64,000 bases of DNA from an uncultured Bacteroidota bacterium (GCA_902584445.1 CACHZY010000001.1:44104-108103), one strand, 5' to 3'; shown: positions 36,457-46,148, counted from the first letter of the stretch. Translations and numbers: made by a program. The notes: generated by a model not told the origin, from the letters alone.

Positions 36457-37099
36457 GGAATTAAAAACTTTTTTGAGTTTAGTTACAAAATTAAAAGAAA
36501 TCCCCCTTCCTGGCTTCAAATCTCATTTACTTTTAGCACCTTTAGATAGACATGCCGATTTAAACAATACAAATTACAATAATATCAACCCTAAAAGAGC
36601 TGCGGTTTTAATACATTTTTATCCAAGTTATAATGGCCAGCTGAGTTTAGTTTTGATTGAACGTAATAAATATCCCGGCGTCCATTCTGGACAAATTAGC
36701 TTTCCAGGTGGAAAATATGAGGATAAGGATAAAGACTTATTCGCAACTGCATTGCGGGAGGCTAATGAGGAGGTAGCAATCCAAAAAAGTACTGTAGAAT
36801 ACATAAGGACTTTGTCTAAAATTTTTATTCCGCCAAGTAATTTTATGGTAACTCCTTTTCTATCATATAGTTCTTTTCGTCCAGACTTAATCCCGGAGAG
36901 ATCTGAGGTGTCTGAAATTATAGAATTTCCTTTAAATGATTTACTTGAAATGAGAATTTCCTTAACTAGACTCATTAATTCTTCGAAAAACTCAGTAGAA
37001 ATTCCTTGCTTCAAATACAACCAAAAAATAATATGGGGAGCTACAGCAATGATATTATCTGAATTAAAAATAATAATTCAAAATACCCTTACCAAATAG
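36455..37099 (+). CDS. NUDIX hydrolase, CoA pyrophosphatase (NudL)-like
   Basis: A 214-residue NUDIX enzyme. The start MELKTFLSLVTKLKEIPLPG matches the family's N-terminus. The UPF0035 motif before the Nudix box, HSGQISFPGGKYED, and the Nudix box proper GGKYEDKDKDLFATALREANEEV are both present, the pattern of CoA diphosphatases that cleave CoA or oxidised CoA to 3',5'-ADP and phosphopantetheine. Its start codon interlocks with that of the divergent cyclophilin gene, so the promoter must lie in that gene's coding region. The plsC-like gene follows after 24 bp. Confidence 0.9.
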   Translation: MELKTFLSLVTKLKEIPLPGFKSHLLLAPLDRHADLNNTNYNNINPKRAAVLIHFYPSYNGQLSLVLIERNKYPGVHSGQISFPGGKYEDKDKDLFATALREANEEVAIQKSTVEYIRTLSKIFIPPSNFMVTPFLSYSSFRPDLIPERSEVSEIIEFPLNDLLEMRISLTRLINSSKNSVEIPCFKYNQKIIWGATAMILSELKIIIQNTLTK

Positions 37100-37123
37100 T
37101 TTATATTTGCTTAGAGCCTTATA

Positions 37124-37924
37124 ATGGTGAATATGCTGAAAAAAAATCCTTTTGGTCACTATTTGTTCTTAAAAAAGCTTCTTATTCGATCCATGGGTTG
37201 TCTAACTCATAGAAGATATAGAGGTTTTAATCAACTTCAAATCGAGGGTTCTGATATAATAAGAGATTTACCAAATCAGAATGTACTTTTTGTTTCAAAT
37301 CATCAAACTTATTTTGCTGATGTTGTAGCTATGTTTCATGTTTTTAATGCTAGTCTGAGCGGAAGAGTTGATTCAATTAAAAATGTTGGATACTTGTGGA
37401 GACCTAAATTAAATATCTATTTTGTTGCAGCAAAAGAAACTATGAGAGCAGGTTTTCTACCTAGAGTTTTAGCCTACGCAGGTTCGGTCTCTATAGATAG
37501 AACTTGGAGAGAAAAAGGTCAAGATATTAGCCGTCAGGTTAAAATGAGGGATATATCAAATATTGGATTGGCTTTAGATGATGGTTGGGTTATTACTTTT
37601 CCTCAAGGAACAACTACGCCTTTTAAACCTCTTAGAAAAGGGACAGCTCATATAATTAAGCGATATAAACCCGTAGTTGTTCCTATAGTTATTGATGGAT
37701 TCAGAAGATCTTTTGATAAAAAAGGGATTAGAATTAAAAAACGAGGAATACTTCAATCAATGGAAATAAAAAAACCTTTGAAAATTGATTATGATAAAGA
37801 ATCTATTGAGTCAATAATAAAAAAGATAGAGTTTGCCATTGAGCAGCATCCTTCTTTTTTAAAGGTAATTCCGGAGGAGGAACTCTTTAATTTAGAAAAA
37901 TTAAATAAAGAAAGAGAGTGGTAA
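37124..37924 (+). CDS. 1-acyl-glycerol-3-phosphate acyltransferase-like (PlsC family)
   Basis: A 266-residue acyltransferase with motif I NHQTYFADV (His-x4-Asp, about 62-70), motif II-like GFLPRVLAYAGSVSIDR, and motif III FPQGTTTPFKPLRKGTAHI with VVPIVIDGFRRSF following. The usual FPEG motif reads FPQG here, a tolerated variant seen in lipid-A- or ornithine-lipid-related subfamilies. It would acylate lysophosphatidate or a related acceptor at the inner membrane face. An alternative ATG nine bases downstream is possible. Confidence 0.85.
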   Translation: MVNMLKKNPFGHYLFLKKLLIRSMGCLTHRRYRGFNQLQIEGSDIIRDLPNQNVLFVSNHQTYFADVVAMFHVFNASLSGRVDSIKNVGYLWRPKLNIYFVAAKETMRAGFLPRVLAYAGSVSIDRTWREKGQDISRQVKMRDISNIGLALDDGWVITFPQGTTTPFKPLRKGTAHIIKRYKPVVVPIVIDGFRRSFDKKGIRIKKRGILQSMEIKKPLKIDYDKESIESIIKKIEFAIEQHPSFLKVIPEEELFNLEKLNKEREW

Positions 37925-37964
37925 ATTATTTTAGTTATTATTTTAAACCTTAGTAATGTTTTAA

Positions 37965-38966
37965 GTGATTAAAAAAACGCTTTTTCTTTCAATAATATTT
38001 TTATTTTTAGCTTGTAAAACAAGTTATAAAACAGCTGATTTTACTAAGAAAAATCTACCATCTGCTCCTGATTTTTCGTCCAACAAAAGCTGGGCAGTTT
38101 TACCGGGCTATTATCCTGAATCATTAAATATATCAAAGGATACGATCTTAAAAAAAGCAGATGTTTTTTATATATACCCTACTCTTTTTACTGATAGAAG
38201 ATCAATGGACTGGAATGCTGATATTTGGAGTGATGATGTTAGGAGTGAAGTGCTCCAAATTGCTGTTAAGTATCAAGCTTCAGCATGGTCAAAAGCGGCC
38301 AACTTATATGTTCCTTATTATCGGCAAGCCCATTATAGAATATTTTTTGAACCATTTAAGGATCAAGGAATTGAAGCATGGAATATCGCTTTCAAGGATG
38401 TTAAGAATGCTTTTCAATATTACTTAGAAAACTTCAACAAGGGAAAACCAATCATTATCGCATCTCATAGCCAAGGAAGCATGCATGCAAAAGAGTTAAT
38501 CAAAATATTTTTCGACGATAAACCATTAAAAAATCAATTGGTTGCAGCTTATTTAGTTGGAACAAGAATATTACCAAATGAATTTAAAACCATTCAATTA
38601 ATGACAAGGTCTGATGAATTTGGTGGATTTGTAAGCTGGAACTCATTTAAGATGGGTAAGTTACCCAAAAATTATGTTGAATGGTTTGCGGGTGGAGTGA
38701 CGACTAATCCAATTAATTGGGATAACTCTAAGAATTCATTAAAAAGGGAACACAAGGGTTTACTTAGCAAAGATTTAAATATTTACCCGGAAAGTTTAAC
38801 TGTAAAAGTTAAGGATGGCCTTTTATGGACCTCAATTCCTGATATACCAGGTAAATTATTCCTATCCTTTATAAAAAATTATCATTTTGCAGACATCAAT
38901 CTTTTTTGGAAAGACATTCAATTAAATGCAATTCAACGATTGGAAGCTTGGAATAAAATGAATTAA
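37965..38966 (+). CDS. DUF3089 alpha/beta-hydrolase-like lipoprotein
   Basis: A 333-residue protein starting at a GTG, with a lipobox signal (FLSIIFLFLACKTS). DUF3089 features are visible: KADVFYIYPTLFTDRR, YVPYYRQAHYR, IIIASHSQGSMHAKELI with the serine nucleophile elbow, and VAAYLVGTRI. The family has an alpha/beta-hydrolase fold and presumed esterase or lipase activity in the envelope. It lies between a plsC-like and an SDR gene with small gaps, which may indicate a lipid-related operon. Confidence 0.85.
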   Translation: MIKKTLFLSIIFLFLACKTSYKTADFTKKNLPSAPDFSSNKSWAVLPGYYPESLNISKDTILKKADVFYIYPTLFTDRRSMDWNADIWSDDVRSEVLQIAVKYQASAWSKAANLYVPYYRQAHYRIFFEPFKDQGIEAWNIAFKDVKNAFQYYLENFNKGKPIIIASHSQGSMHAKELIKIFFDDKPLKNQLVAAYLVGTRILPNEFKTIQLMTRSDEFGGFVSWNSFKMGKLPKNYVEWFAGGVTTNPINWDNSKNSLKREHKGLLSKDLNIYPESLTVKVKDGLLWTSIPDIPGKLFLSFIKNYHFADINLFWKDIQLNAIQRLEAWNKMN

Positions 38967-38969
38967 TTA

Positions 38970-39761
38970 ATGAATAAAAAAACAAAAGTAGTTTGGATTA
39001 CTGGAGCATCCTCTGGAATTGGTGCTGAACTTGCAGGACAATACTCTAATCTTGGTGTAAAATTGATTTTATCCTCCCGCAGAGCTGAATTATTGGGTCA
39101 GGTTAAATCTAATTGTTGTTATCCCGAAAATATAAAAATTTTACCTTTTGATTTAATCGATTTTAAATCTGTATCAGAACTGGTTAAATCAGCATATGAA
39201 TTGTTTGGAACCATCGATATTTTAATTAATAACGCTGGAATCAGCCAGCGCTCATTAATAATTGATACAGATTTTGAGGTTTATAAAAGACTTATTGAAA
39301 TAAATTATCTAGGACAAGTTGCTATTTCTAATGCTATTCTTCCTTACTTCATAAAACAAGGAGGTGGAAGTTTTGCCATTATAAGCAGTGTAATGGGTAA
39401 ATACAGTTCTCCATATAGGTCTGGTTATGCAGCCGCCAAGCATGCTTTGCACGGTTTTTTTGACACACTTAGAATGGAGCATCAAAAAGATAACATTTTT
39501 GTTACTATTATTTGTCCTGGCTTTGTCAATACATCTATTTCAAAAAATTCTCTTACTGGAGATGGAACCCCCTTAGGTAAATATGATCGGGCAAATGCTC
39601 GAGGATTATCTGTTGAGTTATCAGCAAAAAAAATAATTAGTGCAATTGATAAAAAAAAATGGGAAATTTCATTTGGAGGTAAGGAAAGAATGGGAGTATA
39701 TTTAAAAAGATTATCAAATAAGCTACTACATTATATTGTTAAAAAAAGTAACGTAAGGTAG
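38970..39761 (+). CDS. Short-chain dehydrogenase/reductase
   Basis: A 263-residue classical SDR: cofactor motif VWITGASSGIGAELA (about 8-22), NNAGISQRS near 91, catalytic Ser in AIISSVMGKYS and the YAAAKHALHGFFD Tyr-x3-Lys motif (about 155-167), followed by ICPGFVNTSIS. The TGASSGIG loop with Arg at the end of beta 2 (LSSRRAELL) indicates NADP(H) preference. It resembles the DHRS7-like bacterial group, acting on lipids or steroids, but the substrate cannot be fixed. It starts 3 bp after the DUF3089 gene. Confidence 0.9.
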   Translation: MNKKTKVVWITGASSGIGAELAGQYSNLGVKLILSSRRAELLGQVKSNCCYPENIKILPFDLIDFKSVSELVKSAYELFGTIDILINNAGISQRSLIIDTDFEVYKRLIEINYLGQVAISNAILPYFIKQGGGSFAIISSVMGKYSSPYRSGYAAAKHALHGFFDTLRMEHQKDNIFVTIICPGFVNTSISKNSLTGDGTPLGKYDRANARGLSVELSAKKIISAIDKKKWEISFGGKERMGVYLKRLSNKLLHYIVKKSNVR

Positions 39762-39765
39762 AGTT

Positions 39766-40662
39766 ATGTATGCAAATTTTAAAAATCAACGTAGAAAGGC
39801 AATTAAGCAAATTTCCTTTTCTTCAATTGGATTGACATTATCTTCTTCAATCCAACTAAATGCCAAAGGAATTAAAAACCCGATAAATCAATTTAAAATG
39901 AAAGAAAAAATAAACCACTCTGTTTGTAAATGGTGTTTTAGTAAAATTCCTCTTGAGGAATTTGCTGTTAAGGTAAAGGCAATGGGTATAACTGGAATAG
40001 ACCTGATTGGACCAAAACAGTGGCATATTTTAAAAAAGTATGGTTTAATTTCTTCAATGTGTAATGGAGCAGAAATTAGTCTTACTGAGGGATGGAACGA
40101 TAAAAAATATCACAGAACCTTGGTAGATAATTACCTCAAACATATAGATATGGTTTCTGATGCAGGTTTCAAAAACTTAATTTGTTTTTCAGGGAATAGA
40201 AGAAATATTGATGATGAAAAAGGTTTGTTAAATTGTGCTGAGGGTTTAAAAAAAATTATTGGTCATGCCGAAAAAAAAGGTGTAATAATTCAAATGGAAT
40301 TACTTAACTCTAAAGTTGACCACGATGATTATATGTGTGATAACTCAAATTGGGGTTTCGAATTGTGTCGTAAAATAGAATCTGATAATTTCAAACTACT
40401 ATTTGATATATATCATATGCAAATTAGTGAAGGTGATATAATTCGGACTATAAATGATAACCATGATTTTATAGGTCATTATCATACCGCGGGTGTTCCT
40501 GGCAGAAATGAAATTGACCAAACGCAAGAGTTATTCTATCCTGCAATTATGAAGGCTATATCAGCATCGGGATTCAAAGGATTTGTGGCACAGGAGTTTA
40601 TTCCAAAAGGACCTGATCCACTTCAATCTCTTAAGAAAGCAATTGATTTGTGTGATGTTTAA
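39766..40662 (+). CDS. Exported TIM-barrel isomerase/epimerase, hydroxypyruvate isomerase-like
   Basis: A 298-residue protein with a Tat-like leader (QRRKAIKQISFSSIGLTLS) and an AP-endonuclease-2 type TIM barrel. Probable metal ligands are the Glu in VIIQMELLNS, Asp and His in LLFDIYHMQISEGD, His in FIGHYHTAGVPGRNE, and Glu in FVAQEFIPKG; this pattern is that of hydroxypyruvate isomerases and related sugar epimerases. The export signal suggests a periplasmic sugar substrate, similar in logic to the exported oxidoreductases at 17.8-20.6 kb. It begins 4 bp after the SDR gene. Confidence 0.87.
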   Translation: MYANFKNQRRKAIKQISFSSIGLTLSSSIQLNAKGIKNPINQFKMKEKINHSVCKWCFSKIPLEEFAVKVKAMGITGIDLIGPKQWHILKKYGLISSMCNGAEISLTEGWNDKKYHRTLVDNYLKHIDMVSDAGFKNLICFSGNRRNIDDEKGLLNCAEGLKKIIGHAEKKGVIIQMELLNSKVDHDDYMCDNSNWGFELCRKIESDNFKLLFDIYHMQISEGDIIRTINDNHDFIGHYHTAGVPGRNEIDQTQELFYPAIMKAISASGFKGFVAQEFIPKGPDPLQSLKKAIDLCDV

Positions 40663-40740
40663 AAGAATTTAGCTTTATTAAGCATAATAAAACTCAATTT
40701 TTTACTAAAATATTTTGTAAATTACACGAAAATTTTAGTG

Positions 40741-42072
40741 ATGAATAAACAAATATTTCTTCTTATAGCATTAATTGGATGTTTTTCATTTAGTAGTGCA
40801 CAAACTTCAGATAGCCCTTGGGCAGTAAATATTAGTGCAAACTTGGTTAGTATTCAAGATGATGCAATTGATTCAGATACAGGCTTTGGGGTTCCAACCC
40901 TTAGTCTATCAAGATATATTATGAGTGGTTTTTCTATAGGAGCCCAATACAGTTTAAACTCCTTAGATATAAAAAACTCTAGTATTGATTATTCATCTCT
41001 TGATGCTATTTTAAAATATAATCTTGTTGAGGGAGATTTTCTTCCTTATTTATTTGGTGGTTATGGTCTTTCAAATTTTAATAAAGATTCTGACGCAGAG
41101 GGAATGTTCCCTTCCGTTGGTGCAGGAAGAACAATTCTAGGTGGTGTTGGATTAAATTATTTCATTTCTGACAAGTTGGCCATAAATGCTAGCACCTCTT
41201 ATCGCTCATCAAGTGAAAAGGCTACTTATAATCACTTACAACATGTTGTTGGTTTTAGTTATGTATTCGGAGCTCAAGATACTGATAATGATGGGGTTTC
41301 TGATAAAAAAGATATTTGCCCAGAAGTTCCTGGTTTAAAAGAGTTTGAAGGATGTCCTGACACAGATGGAGATGGAATCCCAGACAACAAAGACGCTTGT
41401 CCTGAAGAAGCAGGGACCCCTGAATTAAATGGATGTCCAGATGCCGATGGTGATGGGATAGCTGATAAAGACGATGCTTGCCCTAATGCTGCGGGTGATG
41501 CATCAATGAATGGATGCCCTGACTCTGATGGAGATGGTGTTGCAGATAATGTTGATAAATGTCCTCAAAAGGTAGGTGATGCAGCCAACGAAGGTTGCCC
41601 ATGGGATGATGCTGACGGAGATGGTATTCCAGATAAAGAAGATGCTTGTCCTAATGAATCAGGTGAAGCTGCGAACAATGGATGCCCTGCCGTACCCCAA
41701 AAATTAATCGATTTCCTTCAGGGAGATAAATCAACGCTCCTTTTCACTGCAAGCAGTAGTGTAATATCAAATGAATCTCAAGTGAAATTGAGTGAGTTGA
41801 ATGCAATTTTGGCAGAATATCCTAATGCATCCATCATTATAGAAGGTCATGCTTCAAGTGATGGAAGTAAGGGTTACAATCAGAAACTATCTGAAAGAAG
41901 GGCTGCTAGTGTAAAAGATGCTTTATTGTCTTTAGGTATAAATAATGCTAGACTAGAGACAGCAGCTTATGGTGAAACAAGACCTGTTTCTGACAATACA
42001 ACCTCCGGTGGTAGAAAAGCTAACCGAAGAGTAAAATTTCAAAGAAGAGTTGAAATAAAGATTGCAGAATAA
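40741..42072 (+). CDS. OmpA-family outer-membrane protein with TSP3 repeats
   Basis: A 443-residue protein: signal peptide (IFLLIALIGCFSFSSAQ), N-terminal 8-strand beta-barrel (about 25-175), five thrombospondin type 3 repeats such as DTDNDGVSDKKDICPEV (about 180-315), and a C-terminal OmpA/MotB peptidoglycan-binding domain (SIIIEGHASSDGSKGYNQKLSERRAASVKDAL). It should anchor the outer membrane to the cell wall and is a typical abundant flavobacterial protein. I use the ATG at 40741 rather than a GTG just before it. A strong terminator follows at 42099. Confidence 0.95.
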   Translation: MNKQIFLLIALIGCFSFSSAQTSDSPWAVNISANLVSIQDDAIDSDTGFGVPTLSLSRYIMSGFSIGAQYSLNSLDIKNSSIDYSSLDAILKYNLVEGDFLPYLFGGYGLSNFNKDSDAEGMFPSVGAGRTILGGVGLNYFISDKLAINASTSYRSSSEKATYNHLQHVVGFSYVFGAQDTDNDGVSDKKDICPEVPGLKEFEGCPDTDGDGIPDNKDACPEEAGTPELNGCPDADGDGIADKDDACPNAAGDASMNGCPDSDGDGVADNVDKCPQKVGDAANEGCPWDDADGDGIPDKEDACPNESGEAANNGCPAVPQKLIDFLQGDKSTLLFTASSSVISNESQVKLSELNAILAEYPNASIIIEGHASSDGSKGYNQKLSERRAASVKDALLSLGINNARLETAAYGETRPVSDNTTSGGRKANRRVKFQRRVEIKIAE

Positions 42073-42098
42073 ACGATTAAATAAGCCTTTATAATTCT

Positions 42099-42133
42099 AA
42101 AAAAACTCCCATTTTTAAATGGGAGTTTTTTTG
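42099..42133. terminator. Bidirectional intrinsic terminator between ompA-like and galK
   Basis: The hairpin AACTCCCATTT/AAATGGGAGTT is flanked by A-tract on the left and T-tract on the right, so it works for transcripts in both directions: after the OmpA gene on the plus strand and after galK on the minus strand. Confidence 0.9.
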
Positions 42134-42153
42134 TTTTAATTATTATTATCAAA

Positions 42154-43281
42154 CTAATTGATTAATGAAACTCCTTTGGAAAGGCTTACTTTAAAAGAAC
42201 TTAGTTCTAGATTAAATCGATCTTTATATGCTACAGAGATTGATTTAATGTAAGATTGAATATAATCCTCGTGAATTAAATTTATGGTACAACCTCCAAA
42301 ACCACCCCCCATCATTCTAGATCCTATAACTGAATTATGCTTTTTGGAATAATCAACTAAAAAATCAAGTTCGGGACAACTTACATCGTACTTATTTGAC
42401 AAACCATCGTGTGAGGCATACATTAATTCACCAAATTTAATAATATCACCATTTTGAAGTACTATGGAAGCATTAATAGTTCTTTTTTCTTCCTCAGATA
42501 CATAAGCCGCCCTTTTTAAGACTAATTCATCCAATTCATTTTCTAAAGTTTTGATTACATCTATGGGTACTTCAGCAAGATGATGGTAATCAGTATATTT
42601 TGATTTTATAATTTCCATTGCTCTTTCACACTCTTTTCGTCTGTTGTTGTACTCGCTACTTGCTAATTTATGCTCCACATTAGTGTTGAGTAAAACAATA
42701 TTATAAGGATCAATATTAGCATCTAAAAGTTCGTATTTAAGTGTTTCGCAATTTAGTAGAATAACTTTTTTTTCCTGACCCATGTAAACTGCAAATTGGT
42801 CCATTATTCCGCATTTTGTCCCTACAAAATCATGTTCTGCTTTCTGTGCTATTTTAATTTGCTCCAATTTACTTAGATTCAAATTAAATAGGCTATTTAA
42901 ACCAAAAGTAATACCACATTCTAGAGCTGCCGAGGAACTTATTCCAGAGCCTATTGGAAGATCACTTTCTATTTCGCAATCAAAAGCACTTAGTTGTTTT
43001 GGTCTTAACTTTAAGATTCCATGAATTACCCCCAAAACATAATTGGCCCAATGATTATTAGATTTTGGTTTAAGTTTTTCGTGTATATTAAATTTAAACC
43101 CATTTCTTACTTTTGAGTTCACATGACAAACATTTCCTTCTTTTTTTTTAAACCTAATGGTTATATTAAGGTTTATAGCAGCTGGAAGTACATGACCACC
43201 ATTATAATCAATATGTTCTCCAATAAGATTGATTCTTCCCGGGGACTTAACGGTTAAATCAAAATGTTTATTTGCTACCAA
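42154..43281 (-). CDS. galK: Galactokinase
   Basis: A 375-residue GHMP kinase that phosphorylates galactose at C1. The galactokinase signature PGRINLIGEHIDYNGGHVLP (about 14-33), the ATP motif LPIGSGISSSAALE and the third GHMP motif GGGFGGCTINL are intact. Its start overlaps the symporter stop by 7 bp, giving translational coupling. It is the last gene of galE-symporter-galK and ends before a bidirectional terminator. No galT is present in the window. Confidence 0.96.
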   Translation of the reverse strand: MVANKHFDLTVKSPGRINLIGEHIDYNGGHVLPAAINLNITIRFKKKEGNVCHVNSKVRNGFKFNIHEKLKPKSNNHWANYVLGVIHGILKLRPKQLSAFDCEIESDLPIGSGISSSAALECGITFGLNSLFNLNLSKLEQIKIAQKAEHDFVGTKCGIMDQFAVYMGQEKKVILLNCETLKYELLDANIDPYNIVLLNTNVEHKLASSEYNNRRKECERAMEIIKSKYTDYHHLAEVPIDVIKTLENELDELVLKRAAYVSEEEKRTINASIVLQNGDIIKFGELMYASHDGLSNKYDVSCPELDFLVDYSKKHNSVIGSRMMGGGFGGCTINLIHEDYIQSYIKSISVAYKDRFNLELSSFKVSLSKGVSLIN

Positions 43282-44942
43282 AGTAAGGAATAAATTACTG
43301 TGAGAATTATCATGGTAGCAAATGCACCAATATTGAAAGTAGGGGTTGTTTTGAAAATCCCCTTAGTTAAATCAATACCCTTTTCGTCATCAGCACCATT
43401 ATTTTCACTTAGACTAACAAATATAATTACTGCCATCGTCAATAATGCTGTTAACCCCATTTGATCCATCCAAGGGAGCACAGGAAATATCGATTCCAAA
43501 CTAGTACCATTTAACCATCCCTTAGCGCCTATTTTCAGGAACATGGCTATAGGGATAGAACTCAATGCACCCCATATAGCAGCTTTATTTGTAGTTTTCT
43601 TCCAAAACAGCCCTAGTAAAAAGACGGCCAAAATTCCAGGACTTACAATACCCGTATATTCTTGAATAAATTGGAAAGCCTGATCAATTCCACCCAAAAG
43701 AGGAGCCATAGTTGCTCCTATTGTAAGTGCAATAGCTGCGGATAACCTGCCTACTTTAACAGTTTTTCTGTCATCTGCTTCTTTATTTATCAATTGTTTG
43801 TAAATATCCATTGTAAAAATCGTGGAAGTAGAGTTGAGCATGGAGGCCAAGGAGGAAACAATTGCAGCTGCTAGTGCAGCAAAAGCTACACCTTTGAGAC
43901 CAACAGGAAGGAATTGCATCAGCCAGGGATAAGCTTTGTCAGCTTTACCCTCAGCTGGCATATTAAGCATGCCATTTTTTCCAAGACTGGCAAGTAATTC
44001 AGGGTCATTAACAATTACATAAGCAGCAATTCCTGGGATTACTACAACTAGAGGTATAATTAACTTTAAACCTGCGGCAAACAAAATTCCTTTCTGAGAT
44101 TCTTTCAAGGATTTTGCAGCGAGTGTTCGTTGGATTATGTATTGATTAAATCCCCAATAATATAAATTTGCTACCCAAAGACCTCCAATTAGCACTCCAA
44201 TTCCAGGTAAGTTTTTGTATTCAGGATTATTTTTATCCAAGATCATTTCAAAACGATCTGGAGCAGCATTGTAAATGTGTTTAAACCCTTCTATTACTCC
44301 TTCACCTTGAGAAACAGTATTTAGGGCTAGATAGGTGGTTACTAAGCCTCCTAAAACCAGAAAGATTACTTGGATAATATCCGTCCAAGCAACTGCTGAT
44401 AAACCGCCATACAATGAATATGCGGCAGCAAATAAAGCCAAACCTATGACAGCATATATCATATCGACCCCTATTATAGTCTCCAGGGCAAGCCCGCCCA
44501 AGTACATCACAGATGCCAAATTGACAAAAACGTAAAGTCCAATCCAAAATACTGCCAAGATGGTTTTTAGATTAGAGGAAAACCGCTTTTCAACAAATTC
44601 AGGAATGGTGTAGAGTCCTTTCTCAATAAAAATAGGTAGAAAATATTTTCCTACGATTATAAGAGTGATGGCTGCCATCCATTCGTAAGATGCAATCGCA
44701 AGTCCTAATGCAAAACCTGATCCTGACATACCTATAAATTGTTCTGCAGATATATTAGCGGCAATTAAAGAGGAACCAATCGCCCACCAAGGGAGGGATT
44801 TACTTGCCAAAAAATAGTCCTCAGCGCTTTTTTCTTTTCCGTCTTTTGTTCTAGAGACCCATAAGCCAACTCCTAAAATAATAAACGCATACAGACTAAA
44901 GATTAAATAATCTAAAAATTCAAAGCTAGAATTCATATTCAA
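43275..44942 (-). CDS. SSS-family Na+/sugar symporter (SGLT-like), probably galactose
   Basis: A 555-residue polytopic transporter with about 14 predicted helices. Family features are YFLASKSLPWWAIGSSLIAANISAEQFIG (helix 1 broken region), AYSLYGGLSAVAWTDIIQ, NQYIIQRTLAAKSLKESQ and the Na+-site stretch AALAAAIVSSLASMLNSTSTIFTMDIYK. It is closest in pattern to vSGLT-type galactose transporters, consistent with its place between galE and galK. Spacing is 11 bp to galE and a 7-bp overlap with galK. The transported sugar is inferred from context. Confidence 0.93.
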   Translation of the reverse strand: MNMNSSFEFLDYLIFSLYAFIILGVGLWVSRTKDGKEKSAEDYFLASKSLPWWAIGSSLIAANISAEQFIGMSGSGFALGLAIASYEWMAAITLIIVGKYFLPIFIEKGLYTIPEFVEKRFSSNLKTILAVFWIGLYVFVNLASVMYLGGLALETIIGVDMIYAVIGLALFAAAYSLYGGLSAVAWTDIIQVIFLVLGGLVTTYLALNTVSQGEGVIEGFKHIYNAAPDRFEMILDKNNPEYKNLPGIGVLIGGLWVANLYYWGFNQYIIQRTLAAKSLKESQKGILFAAGLKLIIPLVVVIPGIAAYVIVNDPELLASLGKNGMLNMPAEGKADKAYPWLMQFLPVGLKGVAFAALAAAIVSSLASMLNSTSTIFTMDIYKQLINKEADDRKTVKVGRLSAAIALTIGATMAPLLGGIDQAFQFIQEYTGIVSPGILAVFLLGLFWKKTTNKAAIWGALSSIPIAMFLKIGAKGWLNGTSLESIFPVLPWMDQMGLTALLTMAVIIFVSLSENNGADDEKGIDLTKGIFKTTPTFNIGAFATMIILTVIYSLLW

Positions 44943-44953
44943 TTATATTTATT

Positions 44954-46006
44954 TTATAATTCTCTTATTTTTTTCTCCCACTTCCAGGCGGAAATTAATG
45001 CCTCCTCAAGAGACAGCTCAGCTTCCCATCCTAAAACTTTATTGGCTTTTCTTGTATCTGCGTAAGCTGCAGTTATATCTCCTTTTCTTCTTGGTGAAAT
45101 TTCATAATTTAATGACTGACCAGAAATTTTTTCAAAGGTTTTAATAACCTCTAGAACGGTGCTTCCTTTACCCGTACCTATGTTAAAAACCTCAAAACTT
45201 TTAACTTGATTTTTTAGAGTTATATGCCTTAGCGCAATGACGTGAGCCTTTGCAAGATCAACTATGTGTATATAATCACGGATACAAGTACCGTCAATGG
45301 TTGGGTAGTCGTTCCCGAAAACACTTAATTTTTTGTGAATACCAGCAGCAGTTTGAGTAATAAATGGAACAAGATTTTGTGGTTTTCCATTGGGTAATTC
45401 TCCAATTTCACCTGAGGGATGAGCCCCGATAGGGTTAAAATATCTCAGAGATACTACTCTTAAACACTTATTGGCGATTAAAGCATCAAAGAGAATTTCC
45501 TCCCCTACTTGTTTAGTATTACCATAGGGTGATTCAGCTTTTTTGATTGGAGCTAGCTCATTAATTGGCAATTGATCAGCTTGTCCATAAACCGTGCAAG
45601 AAGAACTAAAAATAAAAGGAAAACTGTCGCCCTTTTTATCGATTTCTTTAAGCAGATTAATAAGTGATACTAAATTATTTTCATAGTATTCAATTGGTTT
45701 TATTCTGCTTTCACCTACTGCTTTAGAAGCTGCAAAGTGAATTACACCTGAAATATCGGGATTGAGCTCAAATAAATCTTTGACACTATTTTTATCTTTT
45801 AAATCTAATTCAATAAATGTAATCGGATAGTCAATAATTTTTTTAATACCCTCCAATACACTTGGAGAGGAGTTAGATAAGTCATCCACAATAATTACTT
45901 CAAACCCCTGTTGAATTAGTTCCACACTGGTATGAGACCCGATATAACCTAGCCCTCCAGTTACAAGTATTTTTGAGTTAGAGATAGTGTTTTTTTTTAA
46001 TTGCAA
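44954..46006 (-). CDS. galE: UDP-glucose 4-epimerase
   Basis: A 350-residue extended SDR that interconverts UDP-galactose and UDP-glucose. The NAD+ motif ILVTGGLGYIGSHTSVELI, the FAASKAVGESRIKPIEYY segment, catalytic FSSSCTVYG with YGNTKQVGEEIL (Tyr-x3-Lys), and FNIGTGKGSTVLEVI are all present. It is the first gene of the galactose operon and is divergent from typA with 160 bp between them. It may also feed UDP-galactose to polysaccharide synthesis. Confidence 0.96.
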   Translation of the reverse strand: MQLKKNTISNSKILVTGGLGYIGSHTSVELIQQGFEVIIVDDLSNSSPSVLEGIKKIIDYPITFIELDLKDKNSVKDLFELNPDISGVIHFAASKAVGESRIKPIEYYENNLVSLINLLKEIDKKGDSFPFIFSSSCTVYGQADQLPINELAPIKKAESPYGNTKQVGEEILFDALIANKCLRVVSLRYFNPIGAHPSGEIGELPNGKPQNLVPFITQTAAGIHKKLSVFGNDYPTIDGTCIRDYIHIVDLAKAHVIALRHITLKNQVKSFEVFNIGTGKGSTVLEVIKTFEKISGQSLNYEISPRRKGDITAAYADTRKANKVLGWEAELSLEEALISAWKWEKKIREL

Positions 46007-46140
46007 ACAAATTTAAAATTTTTTCACAGATGGATTGGTCATTGTATGCAAATTCAAACTTTATATTATTAGTTAAACAGGTAATATCCATTTAATTATA
46101 ATTACTAAAATTTAAAAAGCTAAAGCTGGAGATATAAAAG

Positions 46141-46148
46141 TATATTTG
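46141..46148 (+). promoter_or_regulatory. Probable -7 promoter element of typA
   Basis: TATATTTG matches the Bacteroidota -7 consensus TAnnTTTG and lies 18 bp before the typA ATG at 46167. A TTTA about 27 bp upstream is the only weak -33 candidate, so the upstream element is poor. Confidence 0.4.
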
